64,000 bases of DNA from Botryotinia globosa (GCA_014898425.1 RCSZ01000004.1:620001-684000); one strand, 5' to 3'. Positions 11,418-23,385 are shown, numbered from the stretch's first letter. The notes: a model not told the origin generated them from the sequence alone. A program made the numbers and translations.

Positions 11418-11480
11418 TACCATCACCATCACCATCACCCTCACCCTCACCATCACCATCACTATCGCTATCACCATTAC
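11418..11480. repeat. Hexanucleotide-type array (CATCAC)n in the DDI1 upstream region
   Basis: CATCAC and CCTCAC units run for about 60 bases, giving a strongly C/A/T-biased strand some 170 bases before the DDI1 start. It may lie in the transcribed leader or the core promoter. Confidence 0.85.
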
Positions 11481-11647
11481 AATTTCAACTTCAAACTATC
11501 AATCTTTTACATAAATTTTACTACTTGTCCTGAGAAACCAGATTCTCTAATATTCACGATAACCCCTACTTTCTACAGTCTTATAATATTGAAAAGTACA
11601 ATACTTATTACCGTCACAGAAGCTCTACCTGTGACATAATCTTCAAA

Positions 11648-13068
11648 ATGTTCGTTGAAGTTCCCAAAGGAAGTGCGTAATTTGTGAGCTGAGGCTAATA
11701 ATTTCAAACCTAGGCGTATCACTTTAACCATTACTGCTCCTACAGATGACGATGCAGATCTCATATCTCTCGAAATACCTCAAGACACCACGGTGGGCAC
11801 TTTGAAGGAATCCGTCCAAGCCGAATCTCGCATCCCCAAGAGAGATCAACATCTATACCACAATGGTCAACTACTACACGATGACAATAAGACCATGGAG
11901 CAATTGCAGATTGGTGATGGGGAGATGCTTGCTTTACATGTTAGGGAATACAGAGATCCTCCTGCTGCCGCCGCACAACGAACTTCACAACCTGCTCGCG
12001 CACCTCCAGGAAGAGGAGGCCAACAACAGCCAGATCCAGAGACAATTAGATTGCAATTGATAGGCAATCCAGAAATGAGACGAGAGGTCGCTCGTCAAAA
12101 TCCGGAATTGGCGGCTGCTGCTGATAGTCCCGAACGATTTGCAGCAGTACTGAACCAAATGCGAAGCCGGGAAGCAGGCGAGGAGGCTAGGCGGAGACAG
12201 CAGATTGCGGATTTGAATGCCGATCCTTTTGATGTTGATGCGCAAATGAGGATTGCGGAGATGATTCGTGAGCAACGAGTGCAGGAGAATTTGCAAAATG
12301 CTATTGAGCACAATCCCGAAGGTAGACATGAGGTACCCCATTCTGCCTGCGCCAAGCTTCTAACCTGATCAATCAATAGTCTTCGGCCGTGTTCATATGT
12401 TATACATCGATGTCGAAGTCAACGGACATAAAGTTAAAGCATTCGTCGATTCCGGTGCCCAAGCTACCATTATGTCTCCCAAATGTGCTGAAGATTGTGG
12501 TATAATGCGACTGGTCGACAAACGTTTCGCTGGTATCGCTCGAGGAGTTGGTACCGCCGCTATTCTTGGCCGCGTTCACTCTGCGCAGATTAAAATCGGA
12601 AGTATGTTTCTTCCTTGCAGCTTCACCGTGATGGAAGGCAAAGATGTCGATTTACTTCTGGGCTTGGATATGTTAAAGAGACATCAAGCTTGTATAGATT
12701 TGTCCAAGGATAAACTCATCATACAAGGTGTTGAGGTTAGCTTTTTGGGAGAGGCAGATATTCCTAAGAATATGGAGGATGAGAGGGCAGATGAGCCACA
12801 ACTTGAGGGACCAGGGGGAACAACCATCGGAGCAAAATCTGGTGCAGTGTCAGGGCCTTCGACAGGACAGCAAGCACCCCAGAGCGCATCATCAGCACCA
12901 GCTGCTTCTGCTCCATCTGCCCCACCACAGCAACAACAGCCGTCGTTTCCAGCGGAAAGTATAGATCAGCTTGTAGCATTAGGATTCTCGCGCGATGAAG
13001 CTATTAATGCGTTGGCGGCTTGTGGGGGAGATGTTCAGTATGCGGCTGGTCTTCTGTTCCAAGGATAG
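11648..13068 (+). CDS. DDI1: Ddi1-type ubiquitin shuttle and aspartic protease (three exons, start codon split by an intron)
   Basis: DDI1 is a cytosolic shuttle factor linking ubiquitinated proteins to the proteasome, with a retroviral-type aspartic protease fold. The product is about 432 residues: an N-terminal ubiquitin-like domain ([16 protein letters not shown] to LALHV), a helical linker, the protease domain with the catalytic D-S-G-A-Q motif ([12 protein letters not shown]), a proline/alanine/glutamine-rich linker, and a C-terminal UBA domain ([18 protein letters not shown]). The exons I infer are 11648-11649, 11714-12321 and 12380-13068. The family starts M-R-I-T, and the only way I found to give this is an intron between AT and G of the start codon (donor GTTCGT at 11650, acceptor CCTAG ending 11713). 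It converges on RRP8. Confidence 0.9.
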
Positions 13069-13454
13069 CATGGGGCTAGGATAGATTGAATGCGCTAGGT
13101 TATGATACAGTACGGTGTGCGTTCAAAGAATAATACGTTCAAAGGTCGGGTATGGCGTCACATAGCAAAAAAAAGGAATGAATGAGGGGCGGAAAGGAGC
13201 AAAGTCAGAGGACGCAGGGCTTGATCTTCCCGGCGATGTGGTCTATCGATGAAAGCTTGAATAGCAAAACCGGCGTTAGCATAGCAGATGTGTGGCTTGA
13301 TGCATATGATTCTTTCTTCATTGTATATCTGCTCTTTTGCGATTTGAATTATGAAATCAGCGAATCTGGTCCCTGAGATAGTGCTACACATGTGCCCATC
13401 ATTTTAATTGTAATTACAGTGCGCTCTCCCAACCAACTCATACTAACGTTTCCC
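13069..13454. other. Convergent spacer DDI1/RRP8
   Basis: About 385 bases hold the two 3' ends. No gene or repeat was noted; the short frames here have no recognisable features. Confidence 0.6.
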
Positions 13455-14963
13455 CTATCTCAACTTATAAACACAAGGTTTTAAAACTGCCGCCTCGCTA
13501 GAAACAGGTACCTCCTCGGGTTCATCCAAGAACTTAGCCTTGGGCTTCTTCTTCCACGTCTCGCCTTCTGGCATACCCTTTGGCACTGGTACACACTTGC
13601 CCTTGATAGGCGTTGCGCCCTTGACAAAATGCATCTTGACAAACATCTTGTTACTCAAATCCACTGATTTCTCCGTTTGCAAAACAAACCCTCGCTTCTT
13701 GAGAACCTCAACGAAAGCCGAAACGTCGGTTTCCTGTTTGTTATCTTCGTTGCCATCAACGTGCACCATCAGATCTGCCTCATTTTCCTCGTCATCGGCG
13801 GCTTTGATGGCTTTTTTGTTGACGGGTTGGTTCTTTTTGCGGTGGCCTACGCTGTGCTCAACGACTTTCTTGTTGTTTCCTCCTACACGACCGAAGCGGG
13901 ATTTGATTTCGGCAATCCAAAGTTCACCTTTCCAGCGGAGAATGCGGAAGGCTTCTTCGATGAAGTCGATCCAATTGGTTCCCATGAGCGCCAAGCAGAA
14001 GATTGCAATATCGATACTTCCGTCTTCCAGAGGGAGATTCGCGATATCCGCACGAGTGACGAGGGGACTGGGACTTTGGAGATCAAAACTGTGGATTTTC
14101 AGGTTGAGTTTCTTGAGATCTTTTTGGAGACCTGTAGAGAGAGCTGCATCGCCGCATCCCAGATCAGCAATGCGACATGTGCCGTCTGTTCTTGGTAATG
14201 GAGTGAGATCGGTCTTTTCCTGGGCGGGTTGACCTCGCATATCTCGTCTGAGTTTACCGCGCTGACGAATTTGGAGAGAGTAACCGTCGACGGGGTTTTC
14301 GGGCCAGACCTCTACCTGGCGGCGGAAACCTTCGTGGTACTCGGTGAACATTTCTGGGTTTTGTTGAAAGGTAGCGAGGGATTCGGCGGATGGAGTAGTG
14401 TATAGTGATTGATTAAGGTGACGGAAACGGGCGGAGATGAGCTTTTGACGCATAGAAGCTTGGAGTGGTGTTAATTTCGCAGCGGGCTTGGGAGGTTGAG
14501 GAGCTTTGCTCGAGGCAGCATTTGAGGTATCATCTTTCGAAGACTGGTCATTATCGGATGGTTTTGAGTCCTTATCTTTCTTGTCTTTCTTATTCTTCTT
14601 TTGTTTCTTTTCTTTTTTGGATTCCGAAACTTCTGTCGATTCATCTGAAGGGTTTGCAGGTTTACTCTCATCCTCACCTGTGCTGACTTCCTTGGCTACC
14701 TTCTCTTTCTTCTCCTTTGTTTCTCCATTCTTTTCAGCATTCTTTACTTTCTTTGCTTTTGGTTTGCCTTCAATGACCGATTCCCATAGTTCCGACAGAT
14801 TCGCTGCGTTAACATCTGGATTCTTTGCGCGTTTGCGTTTCTTGCTAGATTTCGTCTCGGCAGGCACTCCTTCTTCATCAGCCTTTGAAGCTGCAGCGAC
14901 AGGCTCCGCTTTTTGAGTTTTTAACAGACTCGGCGAGACTGACCATCCTGGAACTGCGAACAT
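13455..14963 (-). CDS. RRP8: 25S rRNA adenine-N1 methyltransferase Rrp8
   Basis: Rrp8 is a nucleolar S-adenosylmethionine-dependent enzyme that makes m1A in helix 25.1 of 25S rRNA and helps early pre-rRNA cleavage. The intronless frame gives 502 residues. The first third is lysine-rich and acidic, with KKEKKQKKNKKDKKDKDSK-like runs typical of nucleolar tails. The conserved part starts near TPLQASMRQKLISARFRHLN, contains the SAM-binding loop RIADLGCGDAALS, then DLQSPSPLVTRADIANLPLE and the FCLALMGTNW(I)DF strand that is a hallmark of Rrp8. The ATG chosen gives MFAVPGWSVS, a start shared by the fungal family. Long frames on the plus strand here are antisense shadows. Confidence 0.93.
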   Translation of the reverse strand: MFAVPGWSVSPSLLKTQKAEPVAAASKADEEGVPAETKSSKKRKRAKNPDVNAANLSELWESVIEGKPKAKKVKNAEKNGETKEKKEKVAKEVSTGEDESKPANPSDESTEVSESKKEKKQKKNKKDKKDKDSKPSDNDQSSKDDTSNAASSKAPQPPKPAAKLTPLQASMRQKLISARFRHLNQSLYTTPSAESLATFQQNPEMFTEYHEGFRRQVEVWPENPVDGYSLQIRQRGKLRRDMRGQPAQEKTDLTPLPRTDGTCRIADLGCGDAALSTGLQKDLKKLNLKIHSFDLQSPSPLVTRADIANLPLEDGSIDIAIFCLALMGTNWIDFIEEAFRILRWKGELWIAEIKSRFGRVGGNNKKVVEHSVGHRKKNQPVNKKAIKAADDEENEADLMVHVDGNEDNKQETDVSAFVEVLKKRGFVLQTEKSVDLSNKMFVKMHFVKGATPIKGKCVPVPKGMPEGETWKKKPKAKFLDEPEEVPVSSEAAVLKPCVYKLR

Positions 14964-16290
14964 TGCGAAGAAATGGCAATGCTTGCTTGATGTTGTGAGG
15001 ATTGATAGTTATGAGGTTGTTAGTTGAGATGAATTCCAGACATTTTTTTTTTCTCCTGCGATAAACTCGATAACGACGATAAATTTTGACCCCACATTTT
15101 TGCTCAAGCTAGCGCATTCTTCTGGGGAGCTAATCAACCGAACCGAACGATGATGGATCGACCGAAGTTCGATTATTTGATATGCTATTACCATTAATAC
15201 CTACGTAGGAGACGGTCGGCGGTGATACTATGGTACACGTCCGATGAAAGGTATCTACTACTAGGTATTGACTACGGAGCTTGGAATGCTGCTGTTGAAT
15301 GTTCAATTACTTGGCAATACTGTTGGCCACCTCTTAACACGAGGCAACTTGCAAGAATACAAAGTACAGATTTGGATTTGGTGATTCTAGTGTATGAATG
15401 ACTAATTTCCATCTTTTTATATGGGTAAGTATTGTGCTCCATTAGAAAATACCACATGTCCATTGTCCACGAATAGGCCATCTTATATAAGGGAAACTTG
15501 AAGCTGGAGTTCCTTCTTACTTCCTAATTTGTCGATTTTTCTCATTTGGATGAAGCTCGGTTCAACTAGATGGAGAGGTCCACCAAAATAACAACAACCG
15601 TATTGCAGGGAACCGTGGACTAAAAATGAAAGTGTGAATTTGGAGAATCAGAGAGAGACTGGATGCTTCTTTTCCTTCAAACCTCTCTTTACTTTTGACG
15701 CCTTTTCTTCTACATCCAAATTTGATCATCAATTTTGCTATCGCCATCACCATTACTATCATCGTCGCCATCGCTACTGTCATTGTTTCCTTGCCCGTGT
15801 TGTCGCCATTTAATGATATCATCTGGATAATCGACAACATCACATCCCCCTGACCTAGCTGAGCAACCACCTTTTATCTTGGACCTTGGGAATTGGAATC
15901 CATCTTATTCAGCCCTTATCGATTTTGGGTTAATCCCACCTTCAAGCACCCAAATACTGCTATCACAACAGACTTCAACGCATAACTAGCTATCCTTTAT
16001 TGGGCATGACACATATGAACTGAAGTAGGACATACAAATTGGTTATTGTTGTTGATATTTCCTCGTGGTGGCAATAGCATCATTGCCTCAATTTCATCGA
16101 CTTGTTCGATTATTGTAGTATACCGGTATATTGTGGTCTCCTGACTTCACGGGTGAACCTACCGAAAATCGACGTTGCCCAAGGTTACACGAGTACTACC
16201 ATGATGGAATCATGAGGCCCGAGTCTTGAATCGTCCATTTAAAGAGGGGAGATATAACTACGCTTGAACCAACCCAAGGTCATTTCCAAT
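14964..16290. other. Divergent spacer RRP8 / Zn2Cys6 factor, no gene seen
   Basis: About 1.3 kb between divergent genes. A low-complexity minus-strand frame at 15562-15870 (methionine and valine rich) has no protein-like features. The bases just before 16291 are probably the promoter of the transcription factor. Confidence 0.5.
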
Positions 16291-19200
16291 ATGAATCCCG
16301 AGAAATCGCAGGATCTTGTGAACGATGAGGAGGAGGAGGAGGAGGAGGAAGAAGAAAGTCCCGCGGGTGTAAAGAAACCTGGTTCCAAGGCTCAGGGTAG
16401 GAAGCGTACGAAAACGGGATGCTTGAGTGAGTTTAAGCCGCACCAAAGCTAGGTTTGTGTTTGAAATGACTGACATTTCTACCCTGCTCTTAGCATGTAG
16501 AAAACGACGGATCAAGTGTGGAGAGGAAAAGCCAACATGTCAAAATTGTTCAAAATCCAAAAGGCACTGTGAGGGCTATATCCAGCGAGTTGTGTTTAAG
16601 GATCCTTTGAGTGCAACCCGGGGACCGTTTGCCAATTCTTCCCAGGCAACTTTCTCATCGGGATCTGGTCGGTCGAATCAGCGTCGTGTTGAGGCCCCAA
16701 AATCTTCTACTCCTGCGCAAGTACAATTACCAAATCTTGCCCCCAAACCGGGTGACTCGGGCACATATAGTAGCCCTCCATCCAGGCCCTCCAATGAGAC
16801 AAATCAAGGATTTGAACAAGGCATACACGTTTTCTCCGGTCGCGCGACTCAAGACGTAGTAGTCCAAAGGAATGCCCCTCAAGAAACCCCGGAGGCAAGA
16901 TCAGCCCAAAGAGATACCATTGATCGTTCATACCTACCAACTCCCGAACACAGATCCCCTCCAGGTTCAGGGCCTACTCATTATGATTTTAATGCTCTCT
17001 TTGAGCAACAACCACCGCTTGGAAATTTCTCCGTTGTGCAGTCCAATCCCTCTCCATGGATTGTTAACCAGAATAGTACACCCCATACCTACCCTCAAAA
17101 ACATACACAAAATACAAATCCACAATTTTCGCTTCTCTCGCCACCTATGGTGACCACTCAAAGTAATACAAGCTGGCAACAACCGGCCTTTTCTCACCCA
17201 CCTAATCTAAAATCAAGTATGTCATATGCCCCACTTACAAACCAAGTGACACCGATCATAGAAACAGCATATACACCTCCCTTTGACATGACACAGCAGG
17301 CCAGTCATATATCGGATGGGACCTTTTCGCATCGCACGGTCTCAAGAAAAACAGAAGATAATACCATCGACAAGAAGAACTATGATACGATTGAACAGGG
17401 AAATGAACGCACATTTGACGATGATGAAATGAGCCTGGATAACGATCAAGGGGCTGATGACTACGAATATGGTAATTCCAATGCTCAGAACATGGACTAT
17501 GGCATTGGCCAAGTGATTGCCCTCCAAGCTCGACAGAATGCTCAAGATCAAAGTCTTCGCTCTTTTACCTCACTGCTCAATCGATCTAATATGCTATTGG
17601 CTTACAATCCTTCACTACGGTCATCTCCACTCAATGACAGTATGACGGCTAGAATATTTTGTCATTTTATCAATGTGACTGGACCGAGTATTTCAATGTT
17701 CGAGCGGAATCCTGCCAATCCTTCCTTGATATTTCAGGGGACACCCGTGCCATCTTCTCAACAACATATCTGGACTTATACGTTCCCTATGCTTGCCTTG
17801 AAAAATGAAGCGCTCCTTCACGCAATGCTCGCTTGCGCCAGCTTACACATTGCAAAACTGCAAAACACCCACATAACCGCATCTTTAAAGCACTACGCAA
17901 TTGCTTTGCGAAGGATTGCAAAGAGTGTATGCGTGCCTGGACGCCGAGAACATCCTGCTACTTTGGCTGCAACCATGCTGCTTGCGTTTTATGAGTGCTG
18001 GTGTGCTGATCATCAAAAATGGAGTAACCATCTGCTTGGGGGAAGGACCCTTGTGAGAGACATTGACTTCACTGGCATGACTCGCCATCTGAAGGACATG
18101 CGGGCACAGCTGCGTCAAGAAGACCGTGCTCGCTATCGTGAGGAGCAGATACATATGGGTAAAACATTTATTGAAGAAAAACGTAAATTCGCAGCCTCGT
18201 TAGAAGATGTGGACGAAAATATTGTTGGAGTATTGATGGGCCGGAGACTTCGTTACGATGACTTTGGACATATCATCGATGAAGTTTGGGAGAATACCGA
18301 AAACAGAATTTATAGCCCTAAGGATATTGAAACTTATGAAATGCAACGCGACCTTGTGTGGTGGTATTTCAAACAAGACGTCTACCAAAGTATATTGGGT
18401 GGAGGAAAGCTCTTCACTGAGTATGATAAATGGAGTCTTTGCCCTCCGCGTGCACCACTCGGTCGATTAGACGCAGTTTACGGCACCTTTGATCATCTCA
18501 TTCTGTTGATGGGACGACTCGCAGATTTCGCTGCCAAAGACTTGAAGAGGAAGACGTTAGCAATGAAAGCTGCGAACAACCCTATGAGTAACCAAATGCC
18601 AAATTTCGCAGGCATGGTACCAAATATTAAGGAGCCAACTCTGCCTATGGGATTTTCACCAACGCATACTACATCTCCCCAAAGCCCAGAGGGCGGAGAT
18701 ATGGATCTTGAGGCTCAAAGACTTGAGGCAGAGGAAGAGTGGCAGGATATCCGCGGTGCATTCAGTGTACTTGAAGATCATTTTGGTGAAGACTTTCAAC
18801 CTCTAGGCGATGAATTTTCGACCCCAACTCAAACTCCCTTTGGCCCAGCTTTGCAATACCGAACTTATGGTATTGCTGGCATTTGGATGAACTATTACAT
18901 GGGTCTTATTTCTTGCCACCGATCTCATCCTTCTATGCCACCAGCAGCAATGGTAGCCGCAGGCATGGCGGCTCGTAAGACAGCGTTCTTTGCAAACGAG
19001 CTCGGTCGTATCGCTGCTGGCATTGCGCCGGATCTAAGCATGACACCTCAAGTCAATCCGGGAGTTGGTGCAGCACTTATGGAAAGTACAATATGTCTCT
19101 TTATGGCGGGCGTTCAAGTAAGTCTGTAATATCTGAGCACTGTAATCTTGTACTGAACGTTTGTAGTTTCAAAATCCGGACCAGCGGACATGGCTAACAT

Positions 19201-19560
19201 GCCGACTTAATGATGTGGCTCGTTTGACGGGTTGGGAAACATCACTTGCTAGTATGTAACTTCTTCATTCTCTTTGGATTTGATGTTTCTACCTTTACTA
19301 ATAAATTTCAAGTTGCTTCCGGTTGCGAAACATCTTGGGTCAAGGCTGGAGAAATGGGAAGAGGTCCACCGTACACAAGGACGAGAGACGAGCGAGTAAG
19401 TCCACAAGTGGTGAATGTTACACGCAATGGAGAAAGAGTTGCAATGCAACAGCGGCAAGCAACTGATCAGGGATTCGTGATTAGTACTCATCAGAGAATT
19501 CATTATGCGATTGGTATTTTGGGTGTCCAAGATGATCTGAATAATCTTGACTTGAAATGA
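16291..19560 (+). CDS. Zn2Cys6 fungal transcription factor (four exons)
   Basis: The exons I infer are 16291-16426, 16494-19117, 19167-19251 and 19313-19560, encoding about 1030 residues. After a run of ten glutamates (GAG/GAA repeats) comes the binuclear zinc cluster GCLTCRKRRIKCGEEKPTCQ-N-C-x6-C, interrupted by the first intron between L and T, a frequent intron site in this family. A basic K-R/R-x-K patch precedes it. A long glutamine, proline, serine and asparagine-rich middle follows, then the helical fungal-specific regulatory domain (LNDSMTARIFCHFINVTGPS to CLFMAGVQ, about residues 420-930). Targets cannot be deduced. The ATG at 16291 is the first that keeps the zinc cluster in frame. 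Confidence 0.9.
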
Positions 19561-20729
19561 AAACCATCCAGAGTCAAATGATATTCACCTTTTACAGAGT
19601 CCGAGAGTCGAGACACAAATAAACGAAACGTCGCCTGAACGATAGATGCTTGGAAACAAATATAACAACAAGACTTGGATCTGAAGTCGTCCGGTGTCAT
19701 GTTGGAATAAGACCAACGGCTTGGCATAATGCCGCTGTCAATAATGATATCGACGGTCGTCGCAGAAAATGATAGGATAGCTCGTGCTCGAGCCTTGGGT
19801 GTCCAATATCTTTTAATTTGGGCTATGAGTCCGAGATGGAAAGCAAGACTATAAATTGGGTTGGATCGAGTATGGGATGATGCCTTTCTTGAGATGAGAT
19901 CGTGCATGATACAGAGCTATGAATGAGATGAGCTCGCATAAGCCAAAGAGTTCCAGAACTCATATAGTGTTATTCGTAAACACAGATAATAATATCATCT
20001 GTAATACTGATCTGGAAATACTGTAGAGATATTCACCCCTCACTGTGATTTCATCTGTACCGATATTTGTGAGATTGTAAATAAAGGAATTCGTTTAGTT
20101 AGGTAGTGAATATTAGACTACAAAATTTCCCATGAGACCAACCATCTTCGAGTTCAAGGTACTTTTATTATCACCCAAGTCCGAATCTGGTACTCAAGTG
20201 GTACTTTATGCTTCAAATGATCAGATCATTCACGTCGATGTCAAAATCTCATTTCATTTTCATTATCTCAATGCGAAGTCGAGGAGAGAATTTGATATTT
20301 TGATTTCTCTCATTTCGTGAAGCAGTCTCTATCAGGAGTTTGAAGGCCCTTTCGTTGATGAAAATCAGTTATACCTGATGCCATAAAGCTGTACGGAAAC
20401 AACGACTTCTTGAATAGTGTATCTTAACTCCTCTTAGGGACTGATGAAGGAAAGGAGAATTCCAAGTTCGGAGACCTGGTAGGGTAAGTGGAATGAACGG
20501 AATCACTTCTCTTGGTTTCCAAACTCAGAAGCCGAAAATCAAATTGTCATCAGTCCTTGGATCATTTATCAACCCATTACTAGATAGAGGTGGCAGTCGC
20601 AAACAACGTGCTTGCTTCATTATGTAGGTAGGCACGGTGCACTTCGAGTAAACAAATATATCACCTCGTCTTTCAAAACCTCCGGATTCGTATTGAGCTT
20701 GTTCAACTTACAACTTAGCCATTAAAAAT
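19561..20729. other. Spacer between the transcription factor and the duplicated-module gene
   Basis: About 1.2 kb. Short frames (19503-19907 minus, 20132-20320 plus) lack recognisable domains or splice support. The promoter of the gene at 20730 should lie in the last few hundred bases, where a CTTTCAAAACCTCC pyrimidine-rich leader is visible. Confidence 0.5.
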
Positions 20730-22142
20730 ATGTTTTTCGGCAAAACTACCGGGAAAAAGAAGACTGGAGAGCAAGCCTCTGGTCAGAATGAGATCCCCAA
20801 CATGGCCCAGTGCTTGGCTGCCAATCGAAGCAAACGCGACAACGAGCACATAAATGCGATGTCCTTTCAAGATGAGTACTATCGGGACCGTTTGCGAAAT
20901 ATGCAGGCCACCTACAAAGTTAAGCTAGACAGTTTACCTGGTCTAGGTTACATTTCACGCATCAAACTGATCTGGGACCATGATCGTCTCTTGGGTACCT
21001 TTGAATTGGACGTTTTCAAAGGTTCTTTACTTATTGATCCTGGTCCTAGTCAAGAGCACTTCAGGGCAGATATCGAATACTCAAAGTTCCACGAGGCACG
21101 AGCCAAAGATAAGGAATCGAGTGAAGAGTCTGGAGATGATAACGATGGCGCAGATGATGGGGATGATGAGATTGCTACTACTCGAGAGTATCGTTTCAAA
21201 TGGCGTGGCATCAATTCAAAGATTCCACATAAGACTTTCAATTCCTCCTTTACTGTCGGCAAGATTCGATTTGGCAATGGCAAGATCTGGGGACACTTTG
21301 AGGCCATGTCTGGTGTGGGTTTTCCAGGTAGTCGTTGTGAATTTCATGGCAAGATACCTCATGGCCCGTGTCTTGTGGATATGTCTATTCAACAGTTTCT
21401 TGATAAATGGAATGGATATGCCGAGATTGAGGAGGATGAAGAGCCTCGATCTCCTACTCCAAGGTCTACAATGACAAGATCGCACACTGAACGTGATGGT
21501 GCTGGTTCAACACCTTCACCAAAGGGCGACGCATCACAGGTTGAGGAATGGACAGAGGATGCCCAACAGAGTTTTGTTGAAATGATCACAGGTATTTATG
21601 ACATCACTAGTAAGGAGATAGAAGAGGATTGGTCGTCAAAGTCGAAGGGTTTAATGGTTCGCCTTCACGTGGACCAGCAACAAGGAAAAGTACTGGGATC
21701 TTTTGACATTGGCATAGTTGAAGGTTTCTTCCTTTTGGATGACGAAATCAACAGCCTCACGCACAATGATCGAATGGGTTTCATATGGCACGGAAAGGGA
21801 ACATTCTCTGGATCACCTGAGAAGGGCACTGGTACAATAACCATTCGAGCACGAGGAGGTAGAACAGTAGAAGGTATCTTTTGTGGTATGCCTGATAAGA
21901 ATGATGGCGAGATTGACTTCCGCGGTACGAAGCGAGTTCTTCCGTTGGGAGTTTCGGGTCGCGGTGCGGGCTATTATCGTACACAATGGGCAGAGTATTC
22001 ACGTTTTGGACTGGATGTTCCACAGCAAACTCCTCATAAAGGACGGTGGGGAGTTAGACAGGAGCTTGCTAAGAGAGTGAGCTGGAGTCGCTCTGGTGAT
22101 TCTGCCAAAGATAATGGAGCTTTGAAGAAAGGCTCTGGATGA
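20730..22142 (+). CDS. Unrecognised 470-residue protein with two copies of a beta-rich module
   Basis: I do not recognise a named family. The intronless frame begins MFFGKTTGKKKTGEQ, a basic N-terminus. A first module (about residues 60-225) contains LIWDHDRLLGTFELDVFKGS, FKWRG, and GKIRFGNGKIWGHFEAM. A second (about 290-430) contains VRLHVDQQQGKVLGSFDIGI-VEG, FIWHG, and GTGTITIRARGGRTVEGIF. Both follow the order of a strand with L-G-T/S-F-x-L/I, an F-x-W-x-G turn, and a G-x-I strand ending in G-x-F. I infer an internal duplication. The linker (about 228-280) is acidic and rich in serine and proline. No signal peptide or membrane segment is present. Codon use resembles the neighbours. Confidence 0.8.
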   Translation: MFFGKTTGKKKTGEQASGQNEIPNMAQCLAANRSKRDNEHINAMSFQDEYYRDRLRNMQATYKVKLDSLPGLGYISRIKLIWDHDRLLGTFELDVFKGSLLIDPGPSQEHFRADIEYSKFHEARAKDKESSEESGDDNDGADDGDDEIATTREYRFKWRGINSKIPHKTFNSSFTVGKIRFGNGKIWGHFEAMSGVGFPGSRCEFHGKIPHGPCLVDMSIQQFLDKWNGYAEIEEDEEPRSPTPRSTMTRSHTERDGAGSTPSPKGDASQVEEWTEDAQQSFVEMITGIYDITSKEIEEDWSSKSKGLMVRLHVDQQQGKVLGSFDIGIVEGFFLLDDEINSLTHNDRMGFIWHGKGTFSGSPEKGTGTITIRARGGRTVEGIFCGMPDKNDGEIDFRGTKRVLPLGVSGRGAGYYRTQWAEYSRFGLDVPQQTPHKGRWGVRQELAKRVSWSRSGDSAKDNGALKKGSG

Positions 22143-23049
22143 AGAATGGTTTATGATGGTCTGGTACTATTCTTACGGATCATACATTATAGGGATATGT
22201 TGGCATCGGCGAGATTTTTAGATCTTCGTATGCCCAATAAATGCATCAGGTTAGATTATTAGACGAGAAACATCAATCCAGATTACTCTACGTGCATTGT
22301 GTTTACTGTTTGCGATTGAATACTGCTGGACATGTACAGGATTCATCTAGCCACGATTCGCCATCCTCCATGCCATGAATCTCATGGACCCCTTTCACTC
22401 CGAATCCAGCACCTAGTGGTAAACTGGAAAAAACACGATCGCAATCAACATGATATAACACAAATTCAACAATAACAAATGCGGAGCTTCTCGTCCAACT
22501 TCCTCCTTCGTGCAAAAATATCACTTGATTTTCAACACGTGACCAGATCTTTTTTCTTCAGCCAATCGAAAAATCTCAAGGGGGATTTCAATGTTGCATT
22601 CGTTGTAATGTTAATACTAGGTGGTGAGTGGTGGGACTCTGTATCTGCCGGTTTTCGAAATGCGGATGGGCCATTTGGTTTGAATATCTATCTTAACGAG
22701 GAGTAAATGAAACTCGGATTGCGGGGGAGTTGTGATTTGTGAGGTGTGAGGTGTGAGGTGTGAGCTGTGAAAGGGATGGAGGGAGCGATGGATGGATGTT
22801 GATAGTTTGGTGTGGTTTCGAGGTGGTATGTATGGTATGGTGGTATTGTATCAGCTTACTCTTACTCTGTACGTTGATTTGATCGAGTCCAACCAATCAA
22901 GTTTTCTTGGTGTGATTGCTTTTTTGGAAGCAAGCTGAGGAGCCCCAGGAGTGAGTGATTAGGTAGGTAGCTCGGGTAGGTACTTATCAACTATTGGGAA
23001 TTTGTGTGAAGTTTGAATGGAATTTGAAATGGAATTTGAAATGGAGAGA

Positions 23050-23130
23050 TTGGATTGGATTGGATTGGATTGGATTGGATTGGATTGGATTGGATTGGAT
23101 TGGATTGGATTGGATTGGATTGGATTGGAT
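23050..23130. repeat. Pentanucleotide array (TTGGA)n
   Basis: About 16 perfect units of TTGGA. Confidence 0.97.
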
Positions 23131-23197
23131 ATTTGGGTTTATAGGTACTATGTAGGTATTGGTTGGTAGTGATTAATTAGAGGATGATGTTAAATAC

Positions 23198-23385
23198 ATA
23201 TCTATATCTATATCTATATCTATATCTATATCTATATCTATATCTATATCTATACCTATATCTATATCTATATCTATATCTATATCTATATCTATATCTA
23301 TATCTATATCTATATCTATATCTATATCTATATCTATATCTATATCTATATCTATATCTATATCTATATCTATATCTATATCTAT
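23198..23385. repeat. Hexanucleotide array (TATATC)n, about 31 units
   Basis: The array is almost perfect TATATC over nearly 190 bases, with one TATACC interruption near 23252. It is open in frame as an artefactual tyrosine-leucine repeat. Such length suggests a polymorphic locus. Confidence 0.97.

Larger units (their letters stand above)
10244..11647. other. Divergent spacer between acetyltransferase and DDI1, rich in short repeats
   Basis: This spacer contains the GTAG array, the 14-bp repeat array and the ATCACC array listed separately, together with several CCTAGGTAGGT-like palindromic motifs (about 10790, 11264 and 11360). No convincing gene is present. The 60-100 residue frames here are low-complexity shadows of the repeats. 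Confidence 0.6.

Noticed and set aside
13540..14916. Long plus-strand frames opposite RRP8
   Set aside because: They are antisense shadows; the minus strand has an intact methyltransferase with all motifs.
15562..15870. Minus-strand frame rich in methionine and valine
   Set aside because: Low-complexity translation of ATC/CAT-type repeats in a promoter spacer.
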